NCBI RefSeq assembly: GCF_022230925.1
Contig: NZ_JAKKFH010000026.1
Coordinates: 123,537 to 187,536, forward strand
Source of the DNA: Micromonospora alfalfae
GTDB lineage: Bacteria > Actinomycetota > Actinomycetes > Mycobacteriales > Micromonosporaceae
Direction of reading: 5' to 3'
DNA: 64,000 nt
The first letter of the stretch is position 1. The number at the start of each line of letters is the position of its first letter. The notes under the pieces were generated by a model. The model saw only the letters and a program-made list of their open reading frames with translations, did not search any database and was not told where the DNA came from. The position numbers and the translations under genes are program-made. Positions 62,296-64,000 of this stretch are shown one piece after another.

Positions 62296-63675
62296 GTGGC
62301 CCAACGGCTGATCGTCATCGGCGGGGACGCCGCCGGAATGTCGGCGGCGTCCCAGGCCCGACGCCGCCGTAACAGTGGCGACCTGGAGATCGTGGTCTTC
62401 GAACGGGGCAACTTCACCTCCTACTCGGCGTGCGGCATCCCGTACTGGATCAGCGGCCTGGTGCCCGGCCCCGAGGCGTTGATCGCCAGGACCCCGGAGA
62501 CGTTCCGCACCGAGTACGCGATGGACGTCCGGATGCGCCACGAGGTCACCGCCATCGACCTGGAACGCCGCGAGGTGGTGGCGCGGGACCTGAAAGGCGG
62601 CGGCGAGGTCCGCGAGCGCTTCGACGACCTGATGTACGCCACCGGCGCGGTGCCGGTGAAACCGTCGTGGGCGATCACCGACGCGGGCGGCGTGTTCGGC
62701 ATGCAGACTCTCGACGACGGTGCGGCGTTACGCGACTGGCTGGACGCCGACCCGCAGCCGCGCCGGGCCGTGGTGGTCGGCGGCGGGTACATCGGCGTCG
62801 AGATCGCCGAAGCCCTCATCCAACGCGGCCTCGCGGTGACCCTGGTGGAGGCCGGCGAGCAGCCCATGTCGACTGTCGACGCCGACATGGGCGAGCTGGT
62901 CGCCGAGGCGATGCGCGGCCTCGGCATCACGATCCGCGGCAGCCTGCCGGTGACCGGCATCGAGGAGCGGGACGGCCGGGTGTCCGCCGTGGTCACCGCA
63001 GAAGGGCCGATCCCGACCGACGTCGTGGTCATGGGCCTGGGCGTACGCCCCAACGCCGCGCTCGCGGAAGCGGCCGGGCTGCCCCTCGGGCCGACCGGCG
63101 CGATCCGGGTGGACCGTCGGATGCGGGTGCCCGGGCACCTCGGAGTCTGGGCGGCCGGTGACTGCGTCGAGACCCTGCACCGGATCAGCGGGTTGCCGGT
63201 GCACGTGCCGCTCGGCACGCACGCCAACAAACAGGGCCGGGTCGCCGGGATCAACATCGGTGGCGGGTACGCCACCTTCACCGGCGTGATCGGCACGGCG
63301 GTGACGAAGGTCTGCGACCTGGAGGTGGGTCGGACGGGTCTGCGCGAGCGCGACGCCACGGCCGCCGGCTTCGAGTTCGTCTCGGTGATCGCCGAGTCGA
63401 CCAACCGGGCTGGCTACTACCCGGGCGCCCGGCCGATGACTGTCAAACTGATCGCCGAGCGCCCCAGCGGCCGGTTGCTCGGCGCGCAGATCGTCGGATG
63501 GTCCGAGGCGGCCAAACGGATCGACTCGCTGGCCGTGGCGCTGTGGAACGGCATGACGGTGGACGATATGACACAGCTGGACCTGGGCTACGCTCCGCCG
63601 TACGCGCCGGTCTGGGATCCGGTGCTCATCGCCGCCCGAAAAGCGGTCGACGCGCTCGCCGCCCTCGACCGTTGA
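62296..63675 (+). CDS. CoA-disulfide reductase-like FAD/NAD(P)H flavoprotein
   Basis: Pyridine-nucleotide disulfide oxidoreductase of 459 residues. It has an FAD GGDAAG loop (residues 9-14), an active-site-like Cys46 in SYSACGIPY (the CoADR/NADH-oxidase family, single Cys), a second Rossmann loop VVVGGGYIGVEIAE for NAD(P)H, and a C-terminal dimerisation domain. The single Cys, not a CxxxxC pair, places it with the CoA-disulfide reductases and water-forming NADH oxidases. GTG 62296 starts it. The previous gene ends 23 bases upstream. Confidence 0.9.
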   Translation: MAQRLIVIGGDAAGMSAASQARRRRNSGDLEIVVFERGNFTSYSACGIPYWISGLVPGPEALIARTPETFRTEYAMDVRMRHEVTAIDLERREVVARDLKGGGEVRERFDDLMYATGAVPVKPSWAITDAGGVFGMQTLDDGAALRDWLDADPQPRRAVVVGGGYIGVEIAEALIQRGLAVTLVEAGEQPMSTVDADMGELVAEAMRGLGITIRGSLPVTGIEERDGRVSAVVTAEGPIPTDVVVMGLGVRPNAALAEAAGLPLGPTGAIRVDRRMRVPGHLGVWAAGDCVETLHRISGLPVHVPLGTHANKQGRVAGINIGGGYATFTGVIGTAVTKVCDLEVGRTGLRERDATAAGFEFVSVIAESTNRAGYYPGARPMTVKLIAERPSGRLLGAQIVGWSEAAKRIDSLAVALWNGMTVDDMTQLDLGYAPPYAPVWDPVLIAARKAVDALAALDR

Positions 63676-63702
63676 CAGGCGCCCGCCGTGGAGGACCACC
63701 CC

Positions 63703-64000
63703 GTGACCCAGACCCCGACCCGGCCGACAGTGCGTCGGCGTCCCACGATGGTCGACGTGGCCCGGCGGGCCGACGTCAGCCTGAAGACGGTCTCCCGGGT
63801 CGTCAACGACGAGCCGGTGGGGCAGGAGTTGGTCGGCCGGGTGCTGGCCGCGATCGCCGAGCTGGGCTTCCGGCGCAACGACATCGCTCGTAACCTGCGC
63901 TCCCGGCAGCTCAACGCCACCGTCGGGCTGCTGATCGAGGAGATCGCCAACCCGTTCTACGCGACGATCGCCAGCGTCGCCGCCGAGATCGCCGCCGCCC
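63703..64000 (+). CDS. LacI family transcriptional regulator (partial)
   Basis: N-terminal part, 99 codons, of a LacI-type repressor; the rest lies beyond the right edge. The helix-turn-helix is MVDVARRADVSLKTVSRVVN, followed by the hinge helix RRNDIARNLRS and the start of a periplasmic-binding-protein-like domain (VGLLIEEIANPFY). The GTG at 63703 has GGAGG eight bases upstream. It comes 27 bases after the flavoprotein stop on the same strand. The genes it controls are likely downstream. Confidence 0.92.
   Translation, partial: MTQTPTRPTVRRRPTMVDVARRADVSLKTVSRVVNDEPVGQELVGRVLAAIAELGFRRNDIARNLRSRQLNATVGLLIEEIANPFYATIASVAAEIAAA

Overview
The window is very GC-rich, has dense and strongly biased third positions, frequent GTG starts and a gene order (argS-lysA-hom-thrC-thrB-rho-rpmE-prfA-prmC-tsaC-glyA-atp) that is classic for high-GC Actinobacteria. 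The set of accessory genes (GH18/CBM2 chitinase, many DUF membrane proteins, DUF6412-YidC pair, several drug exporters) points to Micromonosporaceae, probably Micromonospora or a close relative; this is inferred from gene content, not from a database match.

Layout. 1-8076 (minus strand): the F1Fo ATP synthase operon, read glyA, an AtpI-like protein, an AtpZ/I-like protein, atpB, E, F, H, A, G and the first third of atpD, which runs off the left edge. 8112-27828: core translation and cell-wall genes with single inserted accessory genes: an SDR-DUF2867 protein, a class A PBP, an LMW tyrosine phosphatase, tsaC, prmC, a soluble GGDEF protein, prfA, rpmE, a T4-Pnkp-like kinase/phosphatase, a secreted phosphodiester glycosidase-phosphatase, rho with a long Arg/Asp-rich insert, thrB, an MFS exporter and a polysaccharide deacetylase. 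27986-36966: an RND exporter and the aspartate-family block thrC, hom, lysA, argS, with overlapping or near-touching stops and starts between hom, lysA and argS.

37064-40793: a DUF3105-DUF305 pair, about 700 bp of non-coding low-complexity and palindromic repeats, an IS630-transposase-derived protein that appears to have lost two of three catalytic residues, tRNA-Arg(CCG) and a small membrane protein. 40804-51437: a defence and export region with a UvrA-like ATPase, a VOC protein, AraC, a LigD-type polymerase domain, an EmrB/QacA-type MFS pump divergent from an HxlR regulator, a TetR-MMPL pair with a tandem palindromic operator, and an erythromycin-esterase-family protein. 51565-64000: DUF2795, Gfo/Idh/MocA oxidoreductase, cupin, two 4-TM proteins, a FabG-like SDR, an alpha-amylase-family enzyme, DUF1349, DedA, a chitinase, YidC with DUF6412, a GCS2-type carboxylate-amine ligase, a CoA-disulfide-reductase-like flavoprotein, and the first part of a LacI regulator.

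The most distinctive non-coding signal is a set of long-loop palindromes. Four lie between convergent genes (9.6, 15.8, 50.1 and 51.8 kb). A two-copy version lies beside the IS630-derived gene. The other convergent gaps of usable size carry compact GC-rich terminator hairpins. I did not find a prophage, CRISPR array, intact insertion sequence or biosynthetic cluster. The best leads for something undescribed are the palindrome family with the domesticated transposase, the stand-alone Pnkp-like repair enzyme and the possible leaderless mini-ORF at 53498.
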